A stretch of DNA of 64,000 nt from Kingella negevensis (GCF_030177895.1 NZ_CP123448.1:1054001-1118000); one strand, 5' to 3'; positions 54,728-64,000 are shown, counted from the first letter of the stretch. Program-made: numbers and translations. Notes: generated by a model not told the origin, from the letters alone.

Positions 54728-56176
54728 TTATTTTTTAATGGAATTACGTTCTGCAGCTAATTGATGCAACGTTTTCTTAGCTGGCGTGATTGGCACATGG
54801 TTTTGCGTCCAGCTCAATTGCCAAGGTGGGGTTAAGCTACGGAATGTCGTCGCTGCCCAGCCTAATGTGCGGTAGGCTTTGTTCATACTAAACGAGCCAC
54901 TGAACACGCGCCAAGCCATGTGTTCGCCCAAACTGTGTGATGCACCCTGCCCTTTGATTGGGTGTTTCACTTCTTCTTTTGGCGAGCGTTGCGCTTCAAT
55001 ACGCAAATTCATCATTTGCTCAGTAATCGGGATTTTCACTGGGCAAACTTCTGCACATGCGCCACACATTGAACAAGCGGTTGGCAAATCACGGGTTTTA
55101 TCTAAGCCAAGCATATGTGGCGACACGATTTCTCCGATTGGACCTGGGTAAGTGGTGCCGTATGCTGCGCCACCAATGCGCGTGTAAACAGGACAGTGAT
55201 TCATACACGCACCGCAACGGATACATTGCAAAGTACGGCGCATTTGGTCTTCTGCGAAGGCTTGTGTACGACCGTTGTCCAACAGCACCAAGTGCATTTC
55301 TTGCGGACCATCCAGCTCTTCGCTGCGGCGAGGACCTGTAATCATGTTGAAATAAGTGGTGATTGGCTGACCAATCGCGCTGCGTGGCAACAAGCTGAAC
55401 AATGGTGCAACGTCTGACAATTTAGCCACCACTTTTTCAATGCCTGTGATGGCGATGTGGATAGGCGGGACAGTTGTCGATAAGCGACCGTTGCCTTCGT
55501 TTTCCACCAAGCACAATGTACCTGTTTCGGCTACGGCAAAGTTCACACCGCTCAAGCCTACGTCTGCGCTGCGGTAAATATCGCGCAAGGCGTTACGTGC
55601 AAAGCCTGTTAATTGGTCCACATCATCTGTTAATGGTGTGCCTAAGTTTTGGTGGAACAATTCGCTGACTTGTTCTTTGGTTTTATGAATTGCTGGCATC
55701 ACAATGTGAGTCGGTTTTTCGCCAGCCATTTGCACAATAAATTCGCCCAAATCGCTTTCCACAGCGCGTATAGATTTGCTTTCCAAATAATGGTTTAGCT
55801 CAATCTCTTCGCTGACCATGGATTTGCCTTTAACCATCAATTTGCCATTATGTGTTTCCATAATGCCGTAGATGATTTGTTGTGCGTCTTCAACAGTTTC
55901 TGCCCAGTGAACGCGTACGCCCAACTTGGTTAAATTAGATTCCAGTTGTTCCAACAAATCAGGCAAACGAGCCAATGAACGTTGGCGCACGTGTTCTGCC
56001 AAAGTACGCAACATTTGCAATTCTTGTTCGTCTGACAAGATGTTTTTGCGGCGTGTCATCAGCATGTCCATCGCGGTGCGCAAACTTTTACGCAACGGCA
56101 AATCGGCTAGGGCTGCTTCTGAATTTTGTTTGAACGTTTCTGGACGGGGATGAAAATGAACGGTTTGTTGGTTCAT
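54728..56176 (-). CDS. lutB: L-lactate oxidation iron-sulfur protein LutB
   Basis: 482 residues, the large subunit of the LutABC complex for aerobic L-lactate use. N-terminal LUD domain (GTPLTDDVDQLTGFAR near 180), then two 4Fe-4S clusters: CIRCGACMNHCPVY near 318 and CSMCGACAEVCPVK near 368. Last gene of lutA-lutC-lutB; a Correia-like element lies between lutC and lutB. Confidence 0.93.
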   Translation of the reverse strand: MNQQTVHFHPRPETFKQNSEAALADLPLRKSLRTAMDMLMTRRKNILSDEQELQMLRTLAEHVRQRSLARLPDLLEQLESNLTKLGVRVHWAETVEDAQQIIYGIMETHNGKLMVKGKSMVSEEIELNHYLESKSIRAVESDLGEFIVQMAGEKPTHIVMPAIHKTKEQVSELFHQNLGTPLTDDVDQLTGFARNALRDIYRSADVGLSGVNFAVAETGTLCLVENEGNGRLSTTVPPIHIAITGIEKVVAKLSDVAPLFSLLPRSAIGQPITTYFNMITGPRRSEELDGPQEMHLVLLDNGRTQAFAEDQMRRTLQCIRCGACMNHCPVYTRIGGAAYGTTYPGPIGEIVSPHMLGLDKTRDLPTACSMCGACAEVCPVKIPITEQMMNLRIEAQRSPKEEVKHPIKGQGASHSLGEHMAWRVFSGSFSMNKAYRTLGWAATTFRSLTPPWQLSWTQNHVPITPAKKTLHQLAAERNSIKK

Positions 56177-56220
56177 GATTGTGTTCTTTCTTTTATTATT
56201 TTTCAGGCTGCCTGAAAATT

Positions 56221-56325
56221 ATAGTTGTTTAAAATGAAAATGAGACAAGGCGACAATGTCCGCCGTGTGCGAATAGCATATAAGGACATTGGCAACGCCG
56301 TATCATTGAAATTTTAAGCAACTAT
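56221..56325. mobile_element. Correia/Nemis-like element, copy 3 (105 bp), inside the lut operon
   Basis: Ends ATAGTTGTTTAAAAT and (complement) ATAGTTGCTTAAAAT, 14 of 15 identical. Core GACAAGGCGACAATG, CCGCCGTGTGC, CATATAAGGAC, ATTGGCAACGC matches copies at 35386 and 39953. Its right end overlaps the lutC stop codon by one base and a DUS palindrome abuts its left end. In transcribed position it could form a hairpin and lower lutB. Confidence 0.85.
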
Positions 56326-57014
56326 TATTCTGCTAAGTCTTCCGCTTTGATGTGTTTTGGCAACACAGCCAACACCACCAAATCGCGCGGACCGTGCGCA
56401 CCATAAGCCAGCGTCAATTGAATATCAGCCGTTTTTGACGGACCTGACACCAAAATCGCATTGGTTGGCATATTGTCAGCCAATTTTTCGCCTTGCAACG
56501 CAGCGTAGAACGTACCGTACATTTTGCTGGTATCAAACAAGCAAATATGCACAGGAGGAACCAAGCTCAAAGTGCGCGGTTGCTCTGGTGAAGACAACAA
56601 CATCAATGTGCCAGTGTTTGCAATACCGCAATGCGCTGCGCTGAAACCTGCCGAAATATCCAAGAACATTTCATCTTTCCAGCTATCAATCGCTGTATCA
56701 AACGCTTTAGTGGCAATATTTGCAGCCTGAAACGCTTTTTGTGCGCGTGTGCCATCTGCGGTTTGTGGCAACAACACGTTTTTCAATTCTTTTTGCTTGG
56801 CAACTTCTACTAAAGCCGTTTCCCAATCGTTTTCATGCACCCAGAAAATCTCTGTTTTCACCGCGCGCATGGCTTTTGCCCAGTGCTTCAAACGTTCAAC
56901 ATCGTTTTCCCATTCAGGCGACATTTCTTGGTAGTACTCTTCAGTTTGTGGTTCAGCCATTGGGTACGCATTCGCTTTACGTAGTTTAGCTAAAATATTA
57001 TCGCGCGCGCTCAT
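56325..57014 (-). CDS. lutC: L-lactate utilisation protein LutC
   Basis: 229 residues, LUD domain of the LutABC lactate oxidase. NTGTLMLLSSPEQPRTLSLVPP (near 143-164) and ILVSGPSKTADIQLTLAYGAHGPRDL near 188-213 are typical of LutC/YkgG. Start overlaps the lutA stop by four bases (ATGA). Followed by the Correia-like element before lutB. Confidence 0.93.
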   Translation of the reverse strand: MSARDNILAKLRKANAYPMAEPQTEEYYQEMSPEWENDVERLKHWAKAMRAVKTEIFWVHENDWETALVEVAKQKELKNVLLPQTADGTRAQKAFQAANIATKAFDTAIDSWKDEMFLDISAGFSAAHCGIANTGTLMLLSSPEQPRTLSLVPPVHICLFDTSKMYGTFYAALQGEKLADNMPTNAILVSGPSKTADIQLTLAYGAHGPRDLVVLAVLPKHIKAEDLAE

Positions 57015-57781
57015 GCTTTACCTCCCGTGCGTTCCAACAAGAATGTGGCAATGTGTTTTGGTTTAGGCATATCTGGTTCATCTTTGGCGATTTTGCCGCC
57101 AATGTTCAACATGCAACCGCAGTCTGCGCTCACAATTTCCACTGCTTGCGTGTCTTTCAATGCCGCCACTTTATCCGTAACCATCGCACCCGCAATATCA
57201 GGGTGTTTCACAGAGAACGTGCCGCCAAAACCGCAGCATTCGCTTTCATGGTCATGCACCACGCGTTCCACATTTTCCAAGCTATCAATCAATTTCCAGC
57301 CTGTGTTATGAACGCCCATTTCACGGCGAGCAGCACAAGAAGTATGCACGGCAACTTTGATTTTATCGCCACTCTTGTCTACAGGCTGATAACCAATCGC
57401 CACCAAGAAATTAGTAAATTCTACAATACGACCCGCCACTTCTTTAGCGCGTGATTCGTATTCGCTGTCTTTAAACAGATTTGGCCAGTGGTGTTTCATC
57501 ATGCCGCCGCAAGAGCCAGACGGTACAACAATCGGATAGTTTTCAGGGAACAAGTCCAGTTGCGCTTTCGCCACTTCAAACGCTTCTTTTGGGTGTCCAG
57601 AAGAATACGCAGGCTGACCGCAACAGCTTTGTCCCATTGGGAAATGCACGGTAATGCCTTGTTGCTCAAGCAACGTCATCGCGTCCATGCCTGCTTCGGG
57701 CATAATCATGTCTACTACACATGTACCGAAAAAATACACGTCGCTAGGTTTGTCCATTGGGGGAGTGTTTAGATTATTCAT
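57011..57781 (-). CDS. lutA: L-lactate utilisation protein LutA
   Basis: 256 residues. Cys-rich CCG domain pairs: GTCVVDMIMPEAG, QSCCGQPAYSSG near 53-64, and HTSCAARREMG plus ECCGFGGTF near 145 and 190. Heterodisulfide reductase-like subunit that with LutB and LutC oxidises L-lactate to pyruvate. First gene of the operon. ATG 57781 chosen; a second at 57757 would remove eight residues. Confidence 0.93.
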   Translation of the reverse strand: MNNLNTPPMDKPSDVYFFGTCVVDMIMPEAGMDAMTLLEQQGITVHFPMGQSCCGQPAYSSGHPKEAFEVAKAQLDLFPENYPIVVPSGSCGGMMKHHWPNLFKDSEYESRAKEVAGRIVEFTNFLVAIGYQPVDKSGDKIKVAVHTSCAARREMGVHNTGWKLIDSLENVERVVHDHESECCGFGGTFSVKHPDIAGAMVTDKVAALKDTQAVEIVSADCGCMLNIGGKIAKDEPDMPKPKHIATFLLERTGGKA

Positions 57782-57845
57782 TTTGATTATTCTGGGTGGT
57801 TTATGTTTTGGGGAAAATGCCTGATTAGGCGTGTAATTTTGCGCT

Positions 57846-57874
57846 ACTTTATGTAATTACGTGTAAGGTGTCAA
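57846..57874 (-). promoter_or_regulatory. Candidate promoter of lutACB
   Basis: On the minus strand TTGACA, 17 bases, TAAAGT, with the palindrome GTAATTAC inside the spacer as a possible operator. Predicted 5' leader about 58 bases to lutA. Confidence 0.55.
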
Positions 57875-58183
57875 GGCAGAATAACCTTATATTTAATAGC
57901 GCAATAATAAAGTCATTTTAAATAAATCTATTTACGCAACAATGAATTAGTTATAAAGAATTAGATTGGAGATAATTACAATAGTCGGTTGTTTTGTAAT
58001 TTCGTTTCAATAAAAACAAGTATGTAGTTGGAATGAAATTTCAGGCTGCAATTTAAAATTTGCATTTAAAAATTAAATCTTACAAACCAAATCATTAGCC
58101 ACGATTAAAAACAGATTTTAAATTCATCAATATTAAATTTACTACATTGCCTGTTTTCTTGTGATATTAAACTACAATCAAAA
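57875..58183. other. AT-rich region upstream of lutA
   Basis: About 310 bases, very AT-rich, no ORF; one DUS near 58038. No gene or known operator seen. Confidence 0.5.
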
Positions 58184-58213
58184 CACGGTTTTCAGGCAGC
58201 CTGAAAACCGTGC
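58184..58213 (-). terminator. Perfect DUS palindrome terminator after lnt
   Basis: CACGGTTTTCAGGC and its complement GCCTGAAAACCGTG, with AG or CT at the centre, form a palindrome whose middle is a DUS readable on both strands. The minus side is followed by TTTTG; lnt ends at 58218. Confidence 0.7.
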
Positions 58214-58217
58214 ATTT

Positions 58218-59762
58218 TTATTTTTCAGGCTGCGATTTGAACACAAATTTCAGCCCCACCAAAACCAACACCAGCAAGCCAATCAACGGTAAACTTCCAC
58301 CCAATTTCATATACAGCGTTTCCCCACTTCGCCCCTGCACCGCGCCCTCCAAAACCGCTTCCGTATCAGGCTGCGCTTGCGCCACCACTTCCCCTTTGTG
58401 CGACACAATCGCCGTTGCCCCCGTATTGGTTGCGCGAATCATCGTGCGCTCCAATTCCAACGCCCGCGTTTGCGATTGCTGCAACTGCTGCCACATCGCA
58501 TTAGACGCGCCATACCAAGCCATATTGCTCGCATTCGCCAACAGTGTCGATTCACGCGCCGAAGCAATCAATTCATCGCCAAACCCGTCTTCATAACAAA
58601 TATTAAACGCCACTTTCTGCCCAGCCATTTCAAACGGCTTTTGCCCCACGCCACCGCGCTGAAAATCCGCCAACGGCATGTTCATGATTTTGTATAACGG
58701 ATTTGTGAGAGCAGGCAACGGCTTGTATTCCCCAAACGGCACCAAATGATTTTTCGCATACAACGCCATTTTTTCAGGCTGCGTTTCATCGTATTGCGAC
58801 AACAAAACCATCGCATTCAAATAATTCGCCTCGTCCGCTGTAAACACAGGAACGCCCACCGCCAACGCGCTGCTATTTTGTTTCGCCGCTCGCGCAAACG
58901 CATTCAAAATTTCAGGCTGCGTGTTTTGCAAAAATTGCGGAAACGCCGTTTCAGGCAGCACAATAATTTGCGCCTTGCTCTGTGAAACTTGGTTGTAATA
59001 ACGGCGATACGTTTCAGGCAGCGCGTTTTCATCAAATTTTAATTGCTGCGAAATATTGCCCTGCGCCAGCGCGACTGTCGTTGTGTCGCCAATCGGTTGC
59101 GTCCACTCCACCGTTTTCAAAATGCAGCCTGAAAACAACACACCCACAATCGCCGCAGCCGCCGCAATACGCTGTTTCACAAAAGAATTGTCCACAAGCA
59201 AAACCAACCACGCACTCACGGCAGCGGTTAGCAACGTAACCAAATGAATGCCACTCACTGGCGCAAATCCTGCCAACGGGCTGCCGCTTGCGATTTGCGA
59301 ATAACCCAACGCGCCCCAGCCAAATCCTGTTAAGACACGTTCGCGCGCAAATTCCGCCAACGTCCAAATCATCGGCAGCGCAACGCCAATGCGCCAACCG
59401 CGTGGCAAATGGTCAAATTTTCCCAACCCCCAAAATGTGGCGGCTGGGTACAACGCTAAAAACATCGGCAGCAAAAATGTAAGTGGAATGGCGAAGACGT
59501 TGGATAAACCTGAAACATCATGCAAAGCCGTGTGAATCCACCAAAATTGTGTCGCGTAAGCCACCACGCCAAACCAATATGCAGACGATACGCGGCGATG
59601 CGGTTTCAGTTCCGTCAAACGAATCAGCGCACCAAACAACAGCGGCATGAGCCAGAATTGGTAATACGGTGCGAAGGTAAACGGTGTAGCGGCGGCGATT
59701 AGCGTTAGCACGAAGAAATAAACTGGCGGTTTTTGCCAAAAGGAATCTAGTTTTGCGAACAT
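58218..59762 (-). CDS. lnt: Apolipoprotein N-acyltransferase
   Basis: Adds the third acyl chain to lipoproteins in the inner membrane. 514 residues: about six N-terminal helices to residue 215, then a nitrilase-like periplasmic domain with catalytic Glu in VLPETAFP near 268, Lys in YAKNHLVPFGEY near 335 and Cys in NICYEDGF near 393, and a C-terminal helix. C-terminal SQPEK is DUS-encoded. Complements lgt and lolCD in this window. Confidence 0.95.
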   Translation of the reverse strand: MFAKLDSFWQKPPVYFFVLTLIAAATPFTFAPYYQFWLMPLLFGALIRLTELKPHRRVSSAYWFGVVAYATQFWWIHTALHDVSGLSNVFAIPLTFLLPMFLALYPAATFWGLGKFDHLPRGWRIGVALPMIWTLAEFARERVLTGFGWGALGYSQIASGSPLAGFAPVSGIHLVTLLTAAVSAWLVLLVDNSFVKQRIAAAAAIVGVLFSGCILKTVEWTQPIGDTTTVALAQGNISQQLKFDENALPETYRRYYNQVSQSKAQIIVLPETAFPQFLQNTQPEILNAFARAAKQNSSALAVGVPVFTADEANYLNAMVLLSQYDETQPEKMALYAKNHLVPFGEYKPLPALTNPLYKIMNMPLADFQRGGVGQKPFEMAGQKVAFNICYEDGFGDELIASARESTLLANASNMAWYGASNAMWQQLQQSQTRALELERTMIRATNTGATAIVSHKGEVVAQAQPDTEAVLEGAVQGRSGETLYMKLGGSLPLIGLLVLVLVGLKFVFKSQPEK

Positions 59763-59822
59763 GGTTTTTAGGCTGCGTGAGGATTAAAGAAAAGAAGAAA
59801 TTATAGCGTGAATATAAAAAAT

Positions 59823-59850
59823 GCAGCCTGAAAATAGGTTTTCAGGCTGC
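59823..59850. repeat. DUS pair between divergent lnt and aspC
   Basis: GCAGCCTGAAAA-TAG-GTTTTCAGGCTGC; hairpin in the divergent promoter gap. Confidence 0.7.
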
Positions 59851-59928
59851 AATAAATGCTATCTGCCTATCCAAAATCCAAACTATAATATGAGCTTAAA
59901 TTTTTACTCACTTTAAGGATGTTTCATC

Positions 59929-61122
59929 ATGTTTTTTGACCATATTCAGGCTGCTCCAGCTGACCCTATTTTAGGCTTAGGCGAAGCATTCAAAGCCGAG
60001 CAACGCAGCGAAAAAGTAAACTTAGGCATTGGCGTGTATAAAGACGCGCAAGGCAAAACCCCGATTTTAAAAGCCGTTAAAGAAGCCGAAACACGCCTAT
60101 TGGCACAAGAAAACACCAAAAATTATTTAACCATTGACGGCGTGGCTGCTTACAACGCCGCGACACAAGTTTTATTATTTGGCGAAAACCACGAAATCAT
60201 CGCCAACAAACGCGCCAAAACTGCGCAAAGTTTAGGCGGCACAGGCGCATTGCGTATCGCAGCCGAATTCATCAAACACCAATCAGGTGCGAAAAAAGTG
60301 TGGATTTCCGCCCCAACATGGCCAAACCACAACGCCATTTTCAAAGCGGTTGGCATGGAAATTGCCGATTATCGTTATTACGACAAAACCACTCATAGCC
60401 TAGACTGGGACGGCTTATTGGCAGATTTGGCACAAGCAGAACGCGGAGATGTGCTGTTATTGCACGGCTGCTGCCACAACCCAACAGGCATCGACCCAAC
60501 GCCTGAACAATGGGAAAACTTAGCAAAAATGTCCGCAGAAAAAGGCTGGTTGCCATTGTTTGACTTCGCCTATCAAGGTTTCGCCAACGGCTTGGAAGAA
60601 GACGCATACGGTTTACGCGCATTCGCCCAACACAATCCAGAAATGCTGATTGCCAGCTCGTATTCCAAAAACTTCGGCATGTATAACGAACGCGTGGGCG
60701 CATTCACTTTGGTTGCCGCCAACGAAGAAACCGCCGTTCGTGCATTCAGCCAAGTAAAAACCATTATCCGCACACTGTATTCCAACCCAGCTTCACACGG
60801 CGGCACAACCGTTGCCATAGTGTTGCAAGACGCTGAATTGAAAGCGCAATGGGAAGCTGAATTGAACGAAATGCGCGCACGAATCAAAGCCATGCGCCAA
60901 AAATTTGTCGATTTGCTCAAAGAATGCGGCGCGGAACAAGATTTCAGCTTTATCGTGCAACAAAATGGCATGTTCTCGTTTAGCGGTTTGACTGCGGAAC
61001 AAGTGGACAGACTGAAAGACGAATTTGCGATTTATGCCGTACGTTCAGGACGCATTAACGTGGCAGGGATTACGGATGACAATATTCGTTATTTGTGTGA
61101 AAGCATTGTGAAAGTGTTGTAA
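59929..61122 (+). CDS. aspC: Aspartate/aromatic amino acid aminotransferase
   Basis: PLP enzyme that moves amino groups between Asp/Glu and aromatic acids. 397 residues. [14 protein letters not shown] start, NLGIGVYKD near 33, [21 protein letters not shown] near 185-196, PLP Lys in [16 protein letters not shown] near 247, and Arg in [11 protein letters not shown] near 374. Closer to E. coli AspC than to TyrB by remembered text, but substrate use can be broad. Start at ATG 59929 after TTTAAGGATG. Confidence 0.93.
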   Translation: MFFDHIQAAPADPILGLGEAFKAEQRSEKVNLGIGVYKDAQGKTPILKAVKEAETRLLAQENTKNYLTIDGVAAYNAATQVLLFGENHEIIANKRAKTAQSLGGTGALRIAAEFIKHQSGAKKVWISAPTWPNHNAIFKAVGMEIADYRYYDKTTHSLDWDGLLADLAQAERGDVLLLHGCCHNPTGIDPTPEQWENLAKMSAEKGWLPLFDFAYQGFANGLEEDAYGLRAFAQHNPEMLIASSYSKNFGMYNERVGAFTLVAANEETAVRAFSQVKTIIRTLYSNPASHGGTTVAIVLQDAELKAQWEAELNEMRARIKAMRQKFVDLLKECGAEQDFSFIVQQNGMFSFSGLTAEQVDRLKDEFAIYAVRSGRINVAGITDDNIRYLCESIVKVL

Positions 61123-61124
61123 GA

Positions 61125-61163
61125 AAAAGCAGCCTGAAAAACCATTTTCAGGCTGCTTTTCTA
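61125..61163. terminator. DUS inverted-pair terminator between aspC and clpA
   Basis: AAAAAGCAGCCTGAAAA and TTTTCAGGCTGCTTTTC form a stem ending in T-rich sequence; aspC and clpA converge here. Confidence 0.8.
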
Positions 61164-61166
61164 TTT

Positions 61167-63443
61167 TCAGGCTGCAACAGCCGTTTTCTTACGTGGGCGT
61201 GATTTTCTAAACGACAATTTCGCTTTCTGCGTCTTCTCGTCCCAATCCACCAACACAAAACCACCGTCCGTCAATTTGCCAAACAGCAACTCATCGGCCA
61301 ACGCCTTACGAATTTGCTCTTGAATCAAACGGTGCATAGGACGTGCGCCCATTTGTGGGTCAAAACCTTTTGCCGCCAAATGTTTACGCATCGCGTCGCC
61401 AAATTCTGCCACCACTTTTTTGTCCGCCAACTGCGCTGCCAACTGCGCCAAAAATTTATCCACCACTTTCGCAATGATTTCAGGCGACAACGGCGCAAAC
61501 GGAATAATCGCATCTAAACGATTGCGAAATTCAGGCGTAAACAATTTTTTGATGTCCACCATTTCATCGCCGCGCTCGCGTTTGCTGATAAAACCAAAAC
61601 TCGGTTTGCTCAACGCTTCCGCGCCTGCGTTGGTTGTCATGATGATGATGACATTGCGAAAATCCGCGCTGCGTCCCGTGTTGTCCGTCAATTTGCCCGC
61701 GTCCATCACTTGCAGCAACACATTGTAAATATCGCGGTGCGCTTTCTCAATTTCGTCTAGCAGCAAAACACAATGCGGCTGTTTGTTAATACATTCCGTC
61801 AGCAAACCGCCTTGTTCAAAACCGACATAGCCTGGTGGTGCACCAATCAAACGCGAAACCGCATGCGCTTCCATATATTCAGACATATCAAAGCGTTGCA
61901 ACGGCACGCCCAATTCCGTCGCCAACTGTTTCGCCACTTCCGTTTTGCCCACACCAGTCGGACCGCTAAACAAAAAACTGCCAATCGGTTTTTCAGGCAG
62001 CCCCAAACCTGAACGCGACATTTTTACAGCAGAAACCAGCGCTTCAATCGCATTATCCTGCCCAAAAACTTTGCGTTTCAGCGTATCGGCAAGCGTTTTC
62101 AAAACCTGTTTGTCATCGTGCGAAACCGTTGTTTCAGGGATTCGGGCGATTTTGGCGACAATGCGTTCAATTTCCGCCTTGTTGATTTGCGTTAAACGAT
62201 TTTCAGGCAGCGCGATTCGTTGCGCCGCGCCTGCTTCGTCAATAATATCAATGGCTTTGTCAGGCAAAAAACGCTCGTTGATGTATTTTGCCGACAATTC
62301 AGCGGCTGCCTGAAACGCCTCGTCCAAATATTCAACGCTGTGATGTTGCTCAAACATCGGGCGCAAACCTTGCAAAATTTGCACCGTTTCCGCCACAGTC
62401 GGCTCAACCACATCAATTTTTTGGAAACGGCGACTCAGCGCGTGGTCTTTGTTGAACACGGTGCGATATTCTTCGTAAGTGGTCGCGCCAATGCAGCGCA
62501 GTTGCCCTTTCGCCAACGCAGGTTTGAGCAAATTACTCGCGTCCATATTGTTGCCTTGCGTGCTGCCTGCGCCGATAACCGTATGAATTTCATCAACAAA
62601 TAAAACCGCGTTTTCCACTTTCGTCAATTCTTTCAGCACCGCTTTCAAACGCGCTTCAAAATCGCCACGATATTTCGCGCCAGCCAACAACGCGCCCATA
62701 TCCAACGCGAAAACAGTTGCATTTGCCAACACGTCAGGTACTTGTTTTTGTTCAATTAAATACGCCAAGCCTTCCGCCAACGCCGTTTTGCCCACGCCAG
62801 CTTCGCCGACCAAAAGCGGATTGTTTTTACGGCGGCGACACAAAATTTGCAACACGCGTTCCATTTCCATTTTGCGCCCGATTAAGGGGTCAATGCGTCC
62901 CGATTGCACTTCTTCGTTTAGATTCACGGTGTAGGCGGCTAATGGGGCGTCTGCCAGCGCGTTATCTTCTTCCTCTTCTTGCGCATTTTTCAGGCTGCCT
63001 GAAAGGGGTTTGCCGTGCGAAAAATAACGCAGCAAATCTAAACGGTTTGCGCCGTGAAGTTGCAATAAATACACTGCTGGGCAGTTTTCTTCGTCCAGCA
63101 GCGCAATCAGGGCGTCTTCAGGCAGCACTTGGTCTTGTGATGAATGCTGAACGTGAATCATGGCGCGCTGCATCACGCGCTGAAAGCCTAATGTGGGCTG
63201 CGGTTCAAAATGGTCAAATTGCTGTTTATCGGGGAAAACGGGGGTGTTTTCGTCAATGTTTTCTTGCAATTGCACGGCAAGCAGCGCGGTTTCGACTTCG
63301 CATTGGCGCAAGGCTGCGTCAATGGTGGGCGAGTGTTGAATCAGTGCCAGCAATAGGTGCTCTAAGCCCACTAATTCGTGGTGCATATTGCGCGCTTGCT
63401 CATACATGATTTGCAAAATGTGTTCTAGTTCGCGTGAAATCAT
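61167..63443 (-). CDS. clpA: ATP-dependent Clp protease ATP-binding subunit ClpA
   Basis: Unfoldase that feeds ClpP. 758 residues from ATG 63443 (GAGGAA upstream); an earlier reading to 63551 is not the gene. N domain 1-143; AAA modules with Walker A GEAGVGKTALAEG near 212 and GPTGVGKTEVAKQL near 496. A DUS encodes SGSLK in the linker before D1 (near 150), in front of an acidic EEEED stretch. The C-terminal AVAA and stop are DUS-made. Start overlaps clpS by four bases. Confidence 0.95.
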   Translation of the reverse strand: MISRELEHILQIMYEQARNMHHELVGLEHLLLALIQHSPTIDAALRQCEVETALLAVQLQENIDENTPVFPDKQQFDHFEPQPTLGFQRVMQRAMIHVQHSSQDQVLPEDALIALLDEENCPAVYLLQLHGANRLDLLRYFSHGKPLSGSLKNAQEEEEDNALADAPLAAYTVNLNEEVQSGRIDPLIGRKMEMERVLQILCRRRKNNPLLVGEAGVGKTALAEGLAYLIEQKQVPDVLANATVFALDMGALLAGAKYRGDFEARLKAVLKELTKVENAVLFVDEIHTVIGAGSTQGNNMDASNLLKPALAKGQLRCIGATTYEEYRTVFNKDHALSRRFQKIDVVEPTVAETVQILQGLRPMFEQHHSVEYLDEAFQAAAELSAKYINERFLPDKAIDIIDEAGAAQRIALPENRLTQINKAEIERIVAKIARIPETTVSHDDKQVLKTLADTLKRKVFGQDNAIEALVSAVKMSRSGLGLPEKPIGSFLFSGPTGVGKTEVAKQLATELGVPLQRFDMSEYMEAHAVSRLIGAPPGYVGFEQGGLLTECINKQPHCVLLLDEIEKAHRDIYNVLLQVMDAGKLTDNTGRSADFRNVIIIMTTNAGAEALSKPSFGFISKRERGDEMVDIKKLFTPEFRNRLDAIIPFAPLSPEIIAKVVDKFLAQLAAQLADKKVVAEFGDAMRKHLAAKGFDPQMGARPMHRLIQEQIRKALADELLFGKLTDGGFVLVDWDEKTQKAKLSFRKSRPRKKTAVAA

Positions 63444-63745
63444 AGCGATAGTTCCTCGATGGTGCACATCAGTGGATAACCTGCGTCTTCGGCGAGCAGG
63501 TTTACTTGATATTGTTTGGTTTCGGCGATGTCGCGCGTGTATGCGCCACACAAACCTTTGCCGTTGTGGTGGACTTCTAGCATGATGGCGGTGGCTTGTT
63601 TTTCAGGCAGCCCAAACACATCGGTGAGAATGTTCACAACAAAATCCATGGGTGTGTAATGGTCGTTTAACAAAAATACGCCCCAGCGTTTGGGTGGCGT
63701 AAGTTTGTGTTTATTTGATTGGCGAGTTAGTTGTGATTGGCTCAT
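63440..63745 (-). CDS. clpS: ATP-dependent Clp protease adaptor ClpS
   Basis: Adaptor that delivers N-degron substrates to ClpA, which aat can create. 101 residues: GVFLLNDHYTPMDFVVNIL near 22-40, and KGLCGAYTRDIAETK near 63-77, the family words for N-degron binding. Overlaps clpA (ATGA). Divergent from the cold-shock gene. Confidence 0.95.
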   Translation of the reverse strand: MSQSQLTRQSNKHKLTPPKRWGVFLLNDHYTPMDFVVNILTDVFGLPEKQATAIMLEVHHNGKGLCGAYTRDIAETKQYQVNLLAEDAGYPLMCTIEELSL

Positions 63746-63956
63746 TTTCTTGCTTCTGTGGTATTTATATGCGCATTTTAATGAAAAAACGGCGTTTTCC
63801 TAAATAAAACTTGACTACAAATTTTAACACAGTCAAAATAACACCAGCGTTAATCGTGCAATATATTAAATTGTGTTAATTTTTGCAGTAATCCAAAAAC
63901 CCTTTTTGATAACTCACGTTACGCTGTATTATCAATTTTTTAAGAAAGTAAGATTT

Positions 63957-64000
63957 ATGGCAACTGGTACTGTTAAATGGTTTAACGACGCTAAAGGTTT
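63957..64000 (+). CDS. cspA: Cold-shock protein, CspA family (start only)
   Basis: 14 codons visible: MATGTVKWFNDAKG, the RNP-1 leading part of the CSD fold. Cut by the window end. Ribosome-site text is AAGAAAGTAAG. The 211 bases between clpS and this gene have no ORF and no element recognised. Confidence 0.85.
   Translation, partial: MATGTVKWFNDAKG

Noticed and set aside
58218..58596. Forward-strand ORF over the end of lnt
   Set aside because: Antisense to conserved lnt residues.
63444..63551. Longer N-terminus for clpA
   Set aside because: It would read through the clpS coding region in another frame; ATG 63443 has GAGGAA upstream and the ClpA start MISRELEHIL-like text.

Overview
The window comes from a member of the Neisseriaceae outside Neisseria sensu stricto, most like Kingella, Alysiella or Simonsiella. 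The strongest sign is a 10-base word, GCAGCCTGAA and its complement TTCAGGCTGC, found on both strands in most gaps and in many genes. It is the core of the DNA uptake sequence (DUS) dialects AGGCAGCCTGAA and AGGCTGCCTGAA; the Neisseria word GCCGTCTGAA is absent as a repeat. Gene content agrees: aniA/norB divergent pair, misR/misS, metNIQ with a short MetN, Prx5-glutaredoxin hybrid, potGHI and lutABC. No prophage, insertion sequence, CRISPR array or plasmid gene was seen; this is core chromosome with small repeats and a few accessory genes.

Layout: 1-7.8 kb holds prs (cut by the left edge), two tRNA-Gln genes, ispE, a polar amino acid binding lipoprotein, an HsrA-like exporter, lgt, an SpoU/TrmH methyltransferase and trkA. 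8.1-11.1 kb is a potGHI polyamine importer operon without its binding protein. 11.1-17.2 kb has radC, a TetR regulator, murB, aat, rlmK, a frameshifted small membrane protein gene and hldD. 17.4-18.4 kb is the accessory spot: vapBC and an AT-rich ORF with an internal stop. 18.4-26 kb carries radA, a secreted hypothetical, relA, yaaA and the misRS two-component system. 26.4-33.2 kb has the heptose adenylyltransferase, an aromatic amino acid permease, two tRNA-Thr genes, lolCD and feoAB with a Cys-rich membrane peptide. 33.2-40 kb has a second binding lipoprotein, fbp, and the denitrification pair aniA (with a fused cytochrome c domain) and norB around a shared FNR-type promoter region. 40-49.6 kb has tig, clpP, ubiC, prx/grx, metNIQ behind a structured leader, an orphan metal-type ABC ATPase coupled to a 37-residue membrane peptide, a TRIC-type channel and a lipoamide dehydrogenase-like flavoprotein. 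49.7-64 kb has an alcohol dehydrogenase remnant, coaD, an HNH protein, a PfkB sugar kinase, gyrB, lutABC, lnt, aspC, clpA, clpS and the start of a cold-shock gene.

Together the genes describe a facultative, host-associated heterotroph that uses lactate (lutABC), respires nitrite and nitric oxide when oxygen is low (aniA, norB, with FNR-like sites also before feoA), builds LOS heptose (hldD, hldC), and imports methionine, polyamines, aromatic and polar amino acids.

The most unusual features are: (1) a candidate cis-acting RNA switch before metN, with mutually exclusive pairings ending in an intrinsic terminator; (2) DUS copies that supply gene stop codons and Ala-Ala C-termini in six genes; (3) three 105-107 bp Correia/Nemis-like elements; (4) a second miniature inverted-repeat family with TGAAACCTTTGCAAAA-like ends; (5) the 37-residue membrane peptide coupled to an orphan ABC ATPase; (6) a T8-tract frameshift. 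Functions come from reading the sequence and remembered family motifs; no database search or RNA folding was run.
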